Virus record (IMG/VR): IMGVR_UViG_3300032607_001599
Span: 1 to 32,580 of that record
Origin: a virus
DNA: 32,580 bases
Strand: one strand, 5' to 3'
Shown here piece after piece: positions 24,101 through 32,580 of this stretch (position 1 is the stretch's first letter; the number at the start of each line of letters is the position of its first letter). The notes under the pieces were generated by a model, which saw nothing but the letters and a program-made list of their open reading frames with translations, made no database searches and was not told the origin of the DNA. Made by a program: the position numbers and the translations under genes.

Positions 24101-25632
24101 CCAGAATTTAATGTTAAAATATTACTATTTACAATTGATGCAGTAAGATATCCTTTAGAACCACTACTGTTACCCTCAATCAATGCCGGGACACTTAATG
24201 TTATGCTACTCGCAATTGAAACTTTTGTGAAGGTATCAATGTCATATAAAAATGCTTCAAATTTACTTGTTTGATTTGCATATGCTGCGTCTTTTAATTT
24301 AAAATCATAACACCGTGCTCTACCAATTTCCTCCCCAGGTGCAACTAATTTATTTGCCCCAATTCTTTGACTTCTTAGACTTAAAAATGTAGTTGTTCCA
24401 AATCCAACAATAGGAGATCCAGAAACATTATCCAGCGTCATTCTATTTCCAAAATTAATTGGTAACGAATAAGTATCTACAGTATTAGAAGTTTCTGGTT
24501 TACGAATATCTAAAAATGTAGAAGATGGTTTTTCAATTTCATATCCCTTCACATATGCTTTTCCTGGAGAAATTTGAAGTGTGAATAAATCTTCGGATGG
24601 GGTATTTCCTTGTGCAGTTTTTTGATTTTCAAAGTAAATGCCGGAATTTGAAACTCTGTCATTTAATGATTCTCTTGCAAATATTTCAAATGGTTTGATA
24701 TAATAATCACCTGATTCATCATAAGTTCTTCTTGCAAGTTCATCTTGTAGGAGATTTAAATTGCTGGTATTTACAAAATCTGCAGTTGCACCATTTTCAA
24801 CTCGCATCAATTCAATGAAGTCTTCATCATTGAATTGATCTAATGGTTTTTTAATTAATGTTGTGCTTAATTTAAATCTATCTGCTCCAGGGGCAGCAAA
24901 ATTAGAAAATCCTTGAGAATTGTCATTTAATGTTGAGTCATCAAAAGATGTTACAATTTCTTCACTAATTAGTAATCCAATTCTATAACTTGGTAAATTA
25001 TTATATTGATCTAATATTAAAGTCTGTGATAAAACTTTTGCAAAAAAGCCTCTAATGAAATAAATACCTTCTTCAATAAATGCTGCTGATCCTACGGATG
25101 TTGAATTTTCAGAAATACAAGTCGCAAAAGGATTTCCTGATTTAATTACACTCAATCCATATTCAAGATCTTCTTCTACTAGTAATCTTTCCCCATCAAT
25201 AAATTTACTAGTTTCAAAATCGGTATTTGATGAAGAAAGATATCTTATATAAAGTGTATTGTTTCCCCTTTCAGATTCTTGGTCGGTTAATGTATTAACA
25301 ACTAATGCCTTGACTCCAGAAGTTTCTCCAACTATAGTCTTATTAATTAATTTATTGGTATATGAATTTACTGAGATACCAAAAAATGTTGCATCTATCT
25401 GAACAGAATTGTATTTGAAGTCAAGTCCAGTCTGCCCAGGAATAACCTTTGCACCCTCTTTAAACACATAGGAACCAAATTTTTCTATTTGATTTTGTAA
25501 AATTGTTTGAAGAGTGGTTAATTCTCTTGCTTGAATCGCAGTTCCTGGTTTGAATAGAACTCTATGATAATTTTTGTCTTCTTCAAAATCATCATTATAT
25601 GGAATAACATTGAGGTTGGTATTTTGTGGCAT
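18121..25632 (-). CDS. Giant DUF4815-type virion structural protein (baseplate or fibre)
   Basis: 2503 residues. The N-terminus YNDDFEEDKNYHRVLFKPG followed by QARELTTLQTILQNQIEKFG is the DUF4815 start found in large marine phage virion proteins. Parts in order: DUF4815-like region with EYLKGYEIEKPS-type and RYLVTYSNG segments; a region about 1380-1450 with SGGGRHSRRSRTTTF, VIPYCRERNIEFIAKSVKPS and YVFFENVDMTQYC, matching the common phage structural pattern (R.....f...lkPnT..y.FF..vd); a Gly-rich segment near 1960 (VTNGGGGYSVGDVV); a beta module near 2100-2165 (VINDEIISYQ, GITRAIDNT, KTHSV); and the conserved end FSGFMIKIVMNGT ... IRDLRAIALA. It starts four bases after the gp8 stop, inside the baseplate operon. 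It is probably a large baseplate-periphery or fibre protein taking the place of T4 gp9-gp12; this role is inferred. Confidence 0.88.
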   Translation of the reverse strand: MPQNTNLNVIPYNDDFEEDKNYHRVLFKPGTAIQARELTTLQTILQNQIEKFGSYVFKEGAKVIPGQTGLDFKYNSVQIDATFFGISVNSYTNKLINKTIVGETSGVKALVVNTLTDQESERGNNTLYIRYLSSSNTDFETSKFIDGERLLVEEDLEYGLSVIKSGNPFATCISENSTSVGSAAFIEEGIYFIRGFFAKVLSQTLILDQYNNLPSYRIGLLISEEIVTSFDDSTLNDNSQGFSNFAAPGADRFKLSTTLIKKPLDQFNDEDFIELMRVENGATADFVNTSNLNLLQDELARRTYDESGDYYIKPFEIFARESLNDRVSNSGIYFENQKTAQGNTPSEDLFTLQISPGKAYVKGYEIEKPSSTFLDIRKPETSNTVDTYSLPINFGNRMTLDNVSGSPIVGFGTTTFLSLRSQRIGANKLVAPGEEIGRARCYDFKLKDAAYANQTSKFEAFLYDIDTFTKVSIASSITLSVPALIEGNSSGSKGYLTASIVNSNILTLNSGSGTFIVGESISVNGISSSPTISSVTDSTLFDIKSLYSSVGVTTFSGDLDLSIQDDISDLPLTISAASAGVCTITGLITRKIGASLFVNDILAYTRSGFSTITYNRVTSIGQNLNTVTIVGVTTVSDVCDGGLPSTETLSGGIRVVLPELEDSDKASFFQAMPHSNISNINLDNTQLVFRKTYPIVVSSSGAVIIESDVDSVFEPFDEERYLVTYSNGTVEPLSRGKLIFSQDAKTIILSQLSVSADANARFTGTLRKIKVNAKSKVLTRCAKLTINKSNNPASGSTGNTSLNDGLTYGSIYGTRVQDREISLNKAEVLRIHAIFESDDNNIPTIPTLILSNIVGNLLEVPSGDEFIGESSGAAGRVVSSTSTTLEFVYQNEREFQLNERFTCKLSQVSATITNINPGDKKINANFSLDSGERLEYLDFGRIIRKSEFSAPSRQITVIFDFYSTPTADDGEFFCYLSWPPRVVNDSIDLPRIDYDTLRHSDVIDLRPRVSDYNINSGFAPFEFVSRIFPNDGSSVTTNVVIDESLVLGYSYRLPRIDKIILTKNGFFESVSGEPAENPVAPILTSDAFEVATVTIPPYSYNSQSDLIISFTKHKRYQMKDISVLENRIKNIEYYTQLSLLELDTQTLSIKDPVTGLDRFKNGIFIDNFTSHGAHNLASPDFKASIDAEDGNMRPSHYTTSLDLLLGSASAIGIGTTANVAADLRFVTDLGNANIQRTGDLISLKYTEIPLIEQRFASGVVNVNPFAVITWISNIVLNPETDTWIEESMLEPQRVEERGNYDAFLTLYQADPNTGLSPIDWKAWQTVWTGKTVKPGGKPQKGTVVTNTIIQNSYISGGGRHSRRSRTTTFRDTSVETYLAEYDVKQQQNRAGIQYKITPRIDITEIEAKFVSREVIPYCRERNIEFIAKSVKPSTQMYVFFENVDMTQYCIPKLLEVTMNSGVFLGGEKIKSLTTTVNTSASFEQFTARLAVANHKYGPYNAPTTEYLLNPYNTLQEMSLGYSATSTILNIDTASLSDMATGAFKGRVKVGTRLKGETSGAEATVNNLRLISDTSATLIGSLYIPNPKFVTNPQFTSGIKNFRLTNSSTNSTISGTVESAGEHKFTSSGILSIKQGSIISTRNADVQTLNLSESRIVNGVEQGVATKTTFNVRVEREWIDPLAESVLIPKGEDCFVTSIDVFFQSKDLAIPVTCQIRTMIAGYPTTTIVPMAEVTLEPSQVNVSSNGTAATKFTFRSPIFLQGGTEYAIVLLSMSNSYNAWISQMGKVDISTVGLGVDRQVVISQQPYMGSLFKSQNGSTWDASQYEDLKFVMHRAQFVTDAGVFTAYNPVLTEGNGNIVTLRPNPIFTPSNEIVVGLGSTVPSTFLNAGVTITQINNTNATAKLVKTSGIIGIGSITISTPNLTVNNVGSGITPSTGNFYYENVSLNAVTGNGSGGLALVEVIAGNIGIVTVTNGGGGYSVGDVVSAQLGATSQNVRFNVGVITSINQLVLNQVQGTFNTLDNLAFNNVGVASTLPAIPTTISSSGTGDGQHMIISHRNHGMHSASNQVIISSLDSDYPATTLSAEYSNTSTTNIPLTSISILTNFENVGVSSTNPGYIVINDEIISYQGVSGNSLTGITRAIDNTLVKTHSVNSSVNKYEFNGISLRRINKTHNLSSATISDPISLDTYAIKIDRASNGVDRSTGNSGGFQPLSFNITKSGGGFVAKATQNIQFEALTPNIARLTPEGTFLVARARTTTGTSVNGTEVSFTDYGFNPITLDDINYYEQPMIIASQVNETARLSTLPGNKSFALECVFNTDNDRLSPIIDLQRLNIITTSNRIDKPISNYVTDRRVNVSLGDPHAAVYVSKRVSLATPASSLQVRFDAFRDSTNEIRVFYRLFRSDLPDADQTYSPFPGYDNLRKSGSTDNTAYTIIDLANNSGLPNDDVKASVPGGEGEFLEYLYSQDNLPPFSGFMIKIVMNGTNQAFVPKIRDLRAIALA

Positions 25633-25636
25633 ATTA

Positions 25637-27250
25637 TTAGAACTCTAGTACGATTTTGATGTCTTCTTTTTGAGTGATAGACCTAGGAATTGCTGCCCTA
25701 TTATCTATATAGATGATTTCTCCCGAGTACTTTTCAATTTCTGGATTTGCAATTCCTTCTACAAAATTTTGGTCAAGATTGATAATTCTATTTCCCGAAG
25801 TAGTAGTCACTCCTGGGTTTCCAGCAGTTCCAAATGTAGTTTGTACTGTCAAATTTGACCCAGAACTTGCTCCTAAAATTGATAATGATCCTCCAGTAGC
25901 AAGTTCACTATTTCTTTTTAACGGCCAAAGTTTGTAATTAAATGAACTTCCAGCAAGCCCAACTGGTTGATAATATTTAAGAACTCCTGTAGTATTATCA
26001 TAAGATGCCACCTTTCCTGCAGCAGTTGATCCAATTCCAATAACTTGAGTAATTACACTATCTGCAGTGTAAGATCCTAGTGTTGGATTTTCTAACTTAA
26101 TTGCCCCTAAAGCACTTGCTTGAGAAACTGATAATACTTGAGTTTTACTTCCATAAGTTGTAGGATTTTTAATAATACCCACTCTAGCAAAATCGTTACC
26201 AACAATAAAATCTGGATTACTTCCACTATTTTCGTATCTAGAGTAAACAAGAACTCTATATGCACCAAGTTCTTTATAAATGTCTGCTCCATGACCTCCA
26301 GTTGGTGGTATAATAACATCAAAAGTAGCAATTGATGTTGAGGCAGATCCTACAGCATTTAAACCAATTGAGGTTAAAGCCCCCCCAGATTCATTTGCTG
26401 GAGCACTTGGATAAAATTGAACAGATCCTCTAGTATAATTTAATCCTCCATTGGTGACATCGACAGAATTTACTTTTCCATTTGATCCTACGGTAACACT
26501 TACTTTACCATTAACCCCATCTCCAAGAATTGGAATATTTTTATAAGTCCCCGCTGGTGAGTATCCAGATCCACGATTTGTTATTGTTACTATTTTAACT
26601 TCTCCGTTGATTGAATTATTTCTTACATCTTGAGAATTCCCAGTTCCCCAATCTGATGGTACAGGAACAAACTCCAGAGAATCAAATTTAATAATATCAC
26701 TTGGCGTAATAGTATAAAGATATTTCCAAATATATCCATCTCCAGAAGATCCAGCAACTCTTGGTTCTAAATCAGTAAATCTAGGTTCATCTAAAGATTG
26801 TTGTCCAGTTGGATGTTCTGGATCCATACCATTCTGAAGACAAATGTAAACCTTAAAGTCTTGATTTACAATATAATAATTTGAATCATATAAGTTTGTA
26901 GAACTGGTTACTTTTGAAAGATTACTACTACTATAATCGTGGCGATACATATCATATTTTGTACCCGATGTCCAAGTGGTTTTTCTAACCATTCTTTTTA
27001 CATCTTGGGTGGTCACTTTTTTCAAAGCAATCATTGTATCAAAATAGTCATTTTGCTCCCGAAACATATCCTTAGGAGCAGGAGTATTTGTATTCCAGTC
27101 AGTGGTTCCCGATCCAGTTGCGACATCAGTTGAATTGGGAAGACCTATAAAAGTGTAATAAGCATTAGTTGTCGTACCAATGCCAGTGAAACTTTTAACA
27201 AAAGTTTCAGCGTTCAATATTCTAAATTGATCTGAAATAATAGCAGACAT
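25637..27250 (-). CDS. gp8: Baseplate wedge protein gp8 (enlarged)
   Basis: 537 residues against 334 in T4. gp8 is a dimeric part of the six baseplate wedges. Support: N-terminal SDQFRILNAETFVKSFTGIG with YYTFIGLPNST; DYFDTMIALKKVTTQDVKRMVRKTTW; DSNYYIVNQDFKVYICLQNG; GDGYIWKYLYTITPSDIIKF, matching T4 GDGYVWEYLFEIPP; and the C-terminus GEIIYIDNRAAIPRSITQKE, matching T4 GEMIYMENRPPI......T.. . The extra length lies in the middle (about 215-500) and contains Gly-Tyr units (VTITNRGSGYSP, VTNGGLNYTRG) and a GKVASYDNTTGVLKY unit like those in gp14. It is preceded by two overlapping late-box variants. Confidence 0.88.
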   Translation of the reverse strand: MSAIISDQFRILNAETFVKSFTGIGTTTNAYYTFIGLPNSTDVATGSGTTDWNTNTPAPKDMFREQNDYFDTMIALKKVTTQDVKRMVRKTTWTSGTKYDMYRHDYSSSNLSKVTSSTNLYDSNYYIVNQDFKVYICLQNGMDPEHPTGQQSLDEPRFTDLEPRVAGSSGDGYIWKYLYTITPSDIIKFDSLEFVPVPSDWGTGNSQDVRNNSINGEVKIVTITNRGSGYSPAGTYKNIPILGDGVNGKVSVTVGSNGKVNSVDVTNGGLNYTRGSVQFYPSAPANESGGALTSIGLNAVGSASTSIATFDVIIPPTGGHGADIYKELGAYRVLVYSRYENSGSNPDFIVGNDFARVGIIKNPTTYGSKTQVLSVSQASALGAIKLENPTLGSYTADSVITQVIGIGSTAAGKVASYDNTTGVLKYYQPVGLAGSSFNYKLWPLKRNSELATGGSLSILGASSGSNLTVQTTFGTAGNPGVTTTSGNRIINLDQNFVEGIANPEIEKYSGEIIYIDNRAAIPRSITQKEDIKIVLEF

Positions 27251-27264
27251 TTCTTATGATTTTT

Positions 27265-27276
27265 TATTTATTTATC
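27265..27276 (-). promoter_or_regulatory. Possible late promoter(s) for gp8 (two overlapping variants)
   Basis: On the minus strand GATAAATA (27269-27276) and AATAAATA (27265-27272) overlap in the 26-base gap before the gp8 ATG at 27250. Each has one mismatch from the late consensus. Confidence 0.4.
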
Positions 27277-30200
27277 TTAGTTTTCATATTGTGCTTTTAA
27301 CGGTGTTCTTCTAATCACCAATGGAGAAGTTTGTATTCCAGTAAACCCATTAGTTTTGATTACAGAGAATGTTTTTGGGTCAATTCGTGTAGAAAAATTA
27401 AATAATTTACCCCAACTATAATTACCAACCTTTCCCGTAGTATCTAGACCAACTTTATCAACTGTTACTGATGTAGATGCAACTCCAACAACTGAAATAA
27501 CATTACTAAACACAGTTACAATTCCAGAAACTCCATTATTAATAACTTGGTCTGCTCTGTATATATTATCTATAAATGATGTTCCAATACCGACGGTTGT
27601 AATTCCAGATGAGACATAAATTGAAGTTACTCCAGTTCCAGTAATAGTATTAAATGCAACAAAGTAATCTCCTGTTGAAATCCCACTTCTTACAATTAAG
27701 GGATTTAAATCAATGGTGCTTCCAATTTTTGTAGTATTTAATCCAACATCACTTTGTAATGTGAATATAATCATTGGTGTAGTGGTAGAAATACCAGAGG
27801 CACTAGTTCCAATTCCAATCAATTTGCCATAATCCCCAATAACATTTACACTATCAATATTTTCATAAACTGCTGTTGGAGGAGAAATAATTACTCCAAT
27901 ATCCGAAGTTGAAATATAACCAAATCCACCATTATTTACGGTAATTGAATAGATAGATCCTCCAACAGAAACGTTTGCTGTTACAGCCGCATCTGATAGC
28001 TCTGGGGAGCTAATTAAGTACTGACTTGTAGAACCAACTCCAATAACAGAATTGCCATTATTAGTCAATGCAAATATTGTTGGGGTAACTGATGATTTTA
28101 AGAACCAATCTATTCCATTGATTGAATTTGCAACAACTCCATTTTCCCCAGCTACAACAAACACATCACCAACAAAGGTAACAGATAATAAATTATTGCT
28201 AGTCGATAAAGAATTTATTGTCCAAGGTCCAATTAAAGCAGTTGAATATCCTACTGTACCACTATCACCCACAACTACATACTTACTATTACCATAAACG
28301 ATATCATTTAGATTAGCATATCCACCATTGGGTTCCCTTTCAACTCTAAATTGTCTGTTTGTAATATTTCCCATTAAGGAAGACATAATAACACCATTAT
28401 TTCCAATAACAACAAATCTGGAGTCTATATCAGAATAGATAACCGAATTTAAAGTATTTGTAACATTTGAAATTATATCTCCATTAATATTGACAAAAGA
28501 ATTTGCATTAATTAGCCAAGCTGTACCAATTCCACTTATTCCCTCTGTGATGGGAACTCCATTGTCCAACCAATTTACTGCTTGGGGATAAACATAATCA
28601 GAAACAAATACACTACCTCCAGTACCAACAGCAACAAATGTGCTAGATCCATAAGCAACCGAATTAAGTTTTCTAGTTGTTGTAGATACTGCAAACTCAA
28701 ATCTACCAAAAGTACCAGGATAGTAAAGATAAATTATACCAGGATTCCAGTTTGAAGCATTATCCGTCGAATACCCAACTTTGGCATCAGACCCAACTCC
28801 AACCCAAATATCATCTCCATAAGCAATAGAATTTAATTGATTATTTGTTGTGAAACTTGGAGTAGTTCTTCTCCAAGTTTCAAGATTGTTTGAAGTTGAA
28901 ATTCCCCCATTATCATCACATACAACGTAAATAAAATCATCACTTCTATATTGAATATCTTTAAGATTTGTATTTGATATGGTTGTGGTAACTCCTACAG
29001 ACCAAGTTTTTCCAATCTCTTTAATTTGAGATCTTGAATAAAATGCAACTTCTGGAGAATCCACATAACCAGATCCTGGTATGGTTACAACTAATGATGT
29101 AATTGTTCCTGCGGAAGAAACATTAGTAACTAATGCATCCGCTGCCGAAGTTTCAATATCTTTAATAATTTTTATATTGTTATCGGATTCTTGCGTTTCA
29201 TCAATAATCCTAAAATCTGGATATGCATTTTGAACATATATTTCAGCGTCTGATGCAGAAAAATCTTTAATTATCCTAGTTGTTGGTGATATTCTTGGTT
29301 CTAAATAATTTCTCGATTTATTAACGATGACCCCATCAATAATTAAATCAGATGTTTGTTTTGTCCAAGTCAGTGGTCTGATAAAACTTAGATTTGTTGA
29401 AATACCAACATCATTATAATTTAATGTTTCAACTTTATCTGATGCGGTTAAATTAACAATTAATCTATTAATTTGTGACGAAACATTATCCTGCAACTCT
29501 AACTTTAATTCATCACCAACTTTAACTGACTGTAATGGAGTTAGAGTTACAACATCAGAAGTCGATCCTTGGAAGAATAAAAATTTTAATTTACTTCCAG
29601 CTGTTGGCGCACTTGTAAATAAAATATTAGTGCCGCTTGTAAATTTATAATCTCTTTCAGGTATTTGTAGTATATCATTAATGAATACAATTAAATTATT
29701 TTGAAGAACTAAATCAGATCCATCACCCTTTTCAATACTATATGGTTCTGGTGACAATCCAGTTGTTCTTGTGATTGCAAATAATTTTCTAATTCCGTTA
29801 AACTCATTTGAAAAATCATCAAGTTTAACTAATTCCCCAAAAACCCATCCAGAAAATTCATCTGCATATGTACTGATAATTCTAAATGTGCAGGTACTTC
29901 CTATTCCAGTTACAGACGGGCTACTTAATGAAAGAACATCATTTATTTTATAACCAATACCTCGATTTGTTACATCAAAAGAGATAACAGATCCGCCAGT
30001 TCCAACAACAACATTTACCTTAGCGCCACTTCCAAATCCTCCAGTTAAAGAAACATTTGGATATGAGCCAGTAGTATACCCAGTTCCAACTCCAATAGAT
30101 ACTTCATTAATAATACCATTTCTCGGTAAAGTTTCTCTATCTGTTCCAGTAAATGTAATTGTAGTAATTCCCGATATACCATCATCTGATAAAACATAAT

Positions 30201-32580
30201 CCGTAGTTGCATTGACCCCAATGGGTCTTTGGAAGATATTGTTAATTAAAATTATTCCCCCACCAAATGTAGTAATTCCAGAAATATTATTTTGATTTGA
30301 TTTTAAAATAAATGTTTTTCCAGTTCCCGCATTTCCTGTAAATTGAGAAGAAATATCGTCAATGATGTAGTTCAAATCATAATTATTTCTATAGAAAATT
30401 CTACCAGCAAATGTAGTATTTGTAGAAATTCCCACATTTAAGGTTGTCAAACCAACAGGTCCATATGGGGCAGAATTAAAATATATGTCACCTTTAAAAA
30501 TGGTATAATCCCCAGAAATAACTGATGCTGCTGCCCCAACTGTATGTGCAGTGGAAACAGTATTAAATTGTGCTCTACTTACTGATAAAACATTTGTAGA
30601 GCCAAGTCCCACCACATTAACTTTTAAAATCTCGTCGTCAATTTTCAATAATGTATTGGATGTTATTGAAGTTATTCCTGTTACTGTTATAGTGGTGCTT
30701 CCAATACCAATTGCAGTAGAAAGCCCAATAAAAATATTTTTTTGATAAAGTGGACTTTGGATTATATTATCCAAAGTTATCAATGCTTTAGTATTTGCAA
30801 TTTCGGGAGCAACTGATAGCGAATGTACCGATCCTATTCCAACAGAAGTAAAATTGAAAAAGATGTTATTTACTGTTGAGTCTGTTTTAATTCCAGAAAG
30901 TTTAATACTATTTGCATTAATTTTAAAAGCAAATAGTTCTGTGGGTAATAAAGTAGTAGAAATTCCAGATAATGTTCTATCGGTAGTAGCAATTCCAATT
31001 GCAGATCCTCCAGGGCCTGGATCATAAATCAATTTTTCTCCGGTGGAGAACTCATGATTGTTAATTGTTAAAATAGAACTACCAATACTTGTTACTGAAT
31101 TTGGGGAAAACTTAGTATGAAGTAAGCTATTACCATCGGATGTTAAAGAAAATGAAGTTATTCCTACAATATTACCACCAGAAGTTGTTGTAATACCGCT
31201 AAATTGTGGGCTTATATCATCAATCGTTAACACTTTATTAGTAATTGATTCTACATAAGGAATTATTTTTTTAGAATTAAATTTAATAAATTTAGAAAAT
31301 CCATTACTCAATGTTTCTTCTGATCCCAAATCAAATGATGATTTAGTGTACAAAGATGATACATTATCAATTTCAATTAGTAACCCAACTTCACTTGAGG
31401 CAATTGAAACTCTTGCTGGGATTGTATTTTTGATATCTACAGGGCTTAATACATCCAGATCTGAGAAGTTTTTAAATCCGGCAGTATGAGCAAGACTATT
31501 TACTGGTTCTTCCCAAGTAGAATATGGAGTTGTACTTTTAATTGCATATGAAAAATTTTGATAATAAAAACTATCTTGCAGTCTTTCAAATGAGTTGTTT
31601 AAAAATCCTGATGTGTTTTGCCATCCATTAGATTTTTCTGTAGATGATTTAACTAAGAAATTTCCATTAAAAGTAATTACATCAACAATAGTTGCTTTAG
31701 TTTTGGAATTATTCCCATTTATATTTGAATTTAAATCAAATACACCAGATACATCTTTAAGTTTTAATATTTTTGTTTTTGGATTCCACCCATTTTTAAT
31801 TACTTTTCCGTTTACTCCAGATGTTGAATTTATAATCTCGTCTTCATTGAAATTTTGTTGTTGAATTACAACATTAAATTTTGCTAAATCGGAATCCTTA
31901 ATAACTCTAGCAAAACTATTATTTACATCAAAATTACCACCTGTAGTTCCAAGTCCAACAGGTCTTTGATAAGTTACAGATGATACATTTGCATCATTTA
32001 AAAATGAAGTGATTTCAAAATTCTGATAATTATAATCCGAAGAATTGTACCCACCACCTTGAGTAAGTGGTTCTGATAAAATAGTACCCTCTACAAAAAT
32101 TTGATCGCCAACTGAAAATGGAAAACTGACAAATCCATTATTTGGACGTTTTAATGTTAATGTATTAAAAGATCCGTTAGATTCCGCATTAGTTACTGAT
32201 ACCCCATTACTGTTATTGGTAGAAACAATAGTTGGGGCAATTTCAGGTAATCCACCAGCCGAAATTAAAATATCTACTCTGGATACCGAGGATCCTGATA
32301 ATTTGGTTTCTAATATAGTATTACTATTTTCTATAACAATTGGAGTTGGTGGAGTTACATATCCAGAACCGCCGCTACTTATACCGACTTGAGAAATTAT
32401 AAAATTATCTTTAACTCGCAATATTGTTGGCAATTCTGATTTTGGTACAATTGTGGTATCAGCAGAATAGTTATATCCAACATTCAATGACGATGAACTT
32501 TTTATTTTACCAATAATATCAGAATAAGATCTAAGGATTCCCGAAGACCCCGTATCAGATACAATATTAGATATCGCAGG
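27277..32580 (-). CDS. Giant baseplate-region virion protein, N-terminus beyond right edge
   Basis: The frame is open from base 32580 to the stop at 27277 (1767 residues visible). A TTG at 32487 is in frame but is not a convincing start, because 31 open codons precede it. Residues below are counted from that TTG. Parts: a Gly-Tyr unit near 35-47 (SSGGSGYVTPP); a unit VNGKVIKNGWNPKTKILKL near 220-240; a beta module at about 586-659 (IGSTTITVTGITS, KIDDEILKV, TAHTVGAA); Gly-Tyr units near 800, 843 and 1137; seven propeller-like repeats at about 1175-1496; another Gly-Tyr unit near 1515; and a C-terminal FIDNIYRADQVINNGVSG ... VGNYSWGKLFNF ... PLVIRRTPL block. It stands directly before gp8, where T4 has gene 7 (1032 residues). 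Equivalence to the wedge protein gp7 is likely from place and size but not shown by sequence. Confidence 0.82.
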   Translation of the reverse strand, partial: PAISNIVSDTGSSGILRSYSDIIGKIKSSSSLNVGYNYSADTTIVPKSELPTILRVKDNFIISQVGISSGGSGYVTPPTPIVIENSNTILETKLSGSSVSRVDILISAGGLPEIAPTIVSTNNSNGVSVTNAESNGSFNTLTLKRPNNGFVSFPFSVGDQIFVEGTILSEPLTQGGGYNSSDYNYQNFEITSFLNDANVSSVTYQRPVGLGTTGGNFDVNNSFARVIKDSDLAKFNVVIQQQNFNEDEIINSTSGVNGKVIKNGWNPKTKILKLKDVSGVFDLNSNINGNNSKTKATIVDVITFNGNFLVKSSTEKSNGWQNTSGFLNNSFERLQDSFYYQNFSYAIKSTTPYSTWEEPVNSLAHTAGFKNFSDLDVLSPVDIKNTIPARVSIASSEVGLLIEIDNVSSLYTKSSFDLGSEETLSNGFSKFIKFNSKKIIPYVESITNKVLTIDDISPQFSGITTTSGGNIVGITSFSLTSDGNSLLHTKFSPNSVTSIGSSILTINNHEFSTGEKLIYDPGPGGSAIGIATTDRTLSGISTTLLPTELFAFKINANSIKLSGIKTDSTVNNIFFNFTSVGIGSVHSLSVAPEIANTKALITLDNIIQSPLYQKNIFIGLSTAIGIGSTTITVTGITSITSNTLLKIDDEILKVNVVGLGSTNVLSVSRAQFNTVSTAHTVGAAASVISGDYTIFKGDIYFNSAPYGPVGLTTLNVGISTNTTFAGRIFYRNNYDLNYIIDDISSQFTGNAGTGKTFILKSNQNNISGITTFGGGIILINNIFQRPIGVNATTDYVLSDDGISGITTITFTGTDRETLPRNGIINEVSIGVGTGYTTGSYPNVSLTGGFGSGAKVNVVVGTGGSVISFDVTNRGIGYKINDVLSLSSPSVTGIGSTCTFRIISTYADEFSGWVFGELVKLDDFSNEFNGIRKLFAITRTTGLSPEPYSIEKGDGSDLVLQNNLIVFINDILQIPERDYKFTSGTNILFTSAPTAGSKLKFLFFQGSTSDVVTLTPLQSVKVGDELKLELQDNVSSQINRLIVNLTASDKVETLNYNDVGISTNLSFIRPLTWTKQTSDLIIDGVIVNKSRNYLEPRISPTTRIIKDFSASDAEIYVQNAYPDFRIIDETQESDNNIKIIKDIETSAADALVTNVSSAGTITSLVVTIPGSGYVDSPEVAFYSRSQIKEIGKTWSVGVTTTISNTNLKDIQYRSDDFIYVVCDDNGGISTSNNLETWRRTTPSFTTNNQLNSIAYGDDIWVGVGSDAKVGYSTDNASNWNPGIIYLYYPGTFGRFEFAVSTTTRKLNSVAYGSSTFVAVGTGGSVFVSDYVYPQAVNWLDNGVPITEGISGIGTAWLINANSFVNINGDIISNVTNTLNSVIYSDIDSRFVVIGNNGVIMSSLMGNITNRQFRVEREPNGGYANLNDIVYGNSKYVVVGDSGTVGYSTALIGPWTINSLSTSNNLLSVTFVGDVFVVAGENGVVANSINGIDWFLKSSVTPTIFALTNNGNSVIGVGSTSQYLISSPELSDAAVTANVSVGGSIYSITVNNGGFGYISTSDIGVIISPPTAVYENIDSVNVIGDYGKLIGIGTSASGISTTTPMIIFTLQSDVGLNTTKIGSTIDLNPLIVRSGISTGDYFVAFNTITGTGVTSIYVSSGITTVGIGTSFIDNIYRADQVINNGVSGIVTVFSNVISVVGVASTSVTVDKVGLDTTGKVGNYSWGKLFNFSTRIDPKTFSVIKTNGFTGIQTSPLVIRRTPLKAQYEN

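Overview
The window is part of the late structural module of a marine T4-like myovirus. The best match is the cyanophage group that infects Prochlorococcus and Synechococcus, or the related pelagimyophages. This rests on the T4 gene order 13-14-15-16-17-18-19-20-67-21-22, cyanophage-type small proteins between these genes, tail-fibre proteins with TGVSTFTG-like repeats, strongly AT-rich DNA, and T4-type late promoters (TATAAATA) at gene junctions. Nothing here (no photosynthesis gene, no tRNA) fixes the host.

All but one gene lie on the minus strand, so the module reads from right to left. Right part (about 32.6 to 17.2 kb): a giant baseplate-region protein cut by the window edge, baseplate wedge gp8, a 2503-residue DUF4815-type virion protein, a small coiled-coil protein, two small proteins probably of the fibre or baseplate, and a 585-residue fibre-like protein. 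Middle (15.4 to 11.4 kb): a small coiled-coil protein, neck proteins gp13 and gp14, tail terminator gp15 and small terminase gp16. Accessory stretch (11.4 to 8.6 kb): two small unknown proteins, one plus-strand 59-residue gene, and a 653-residue cysteine-containing mosaic protein. Left part (8.5 kb to the left edge): large terminase gp17, sheath gp18, tube gp19, portal gp20, core protein gp67, an unknown 177-residue protein, prohead protease gp21 and the start of scaffold gp22.

Together the genes build the virion. gp20, gp67, gp21 and gp22 make the prohead. gp16 and gp17 package DNA. gp13, gp14 and gp15 close the head and tail ends. gp18 and gp19 form the contractile tail. The right-hand genes form the baseplate and adsorption parts. 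There is no stretch over 300 bases without a gene.

I found no defence system, CRISPR array, integrase or transposon. The most notable points are small beta modules shared among unrelated virion proteins (gp14, gp15, gp18, gp8 and both giants), a seven-repeat propeller-like domain in the right-hand giant, I-x-E motifs in the 653-residue protein that suggest cleavage by gp21, and the lone plus-strand gene driven from a divergent pair of late promoters.
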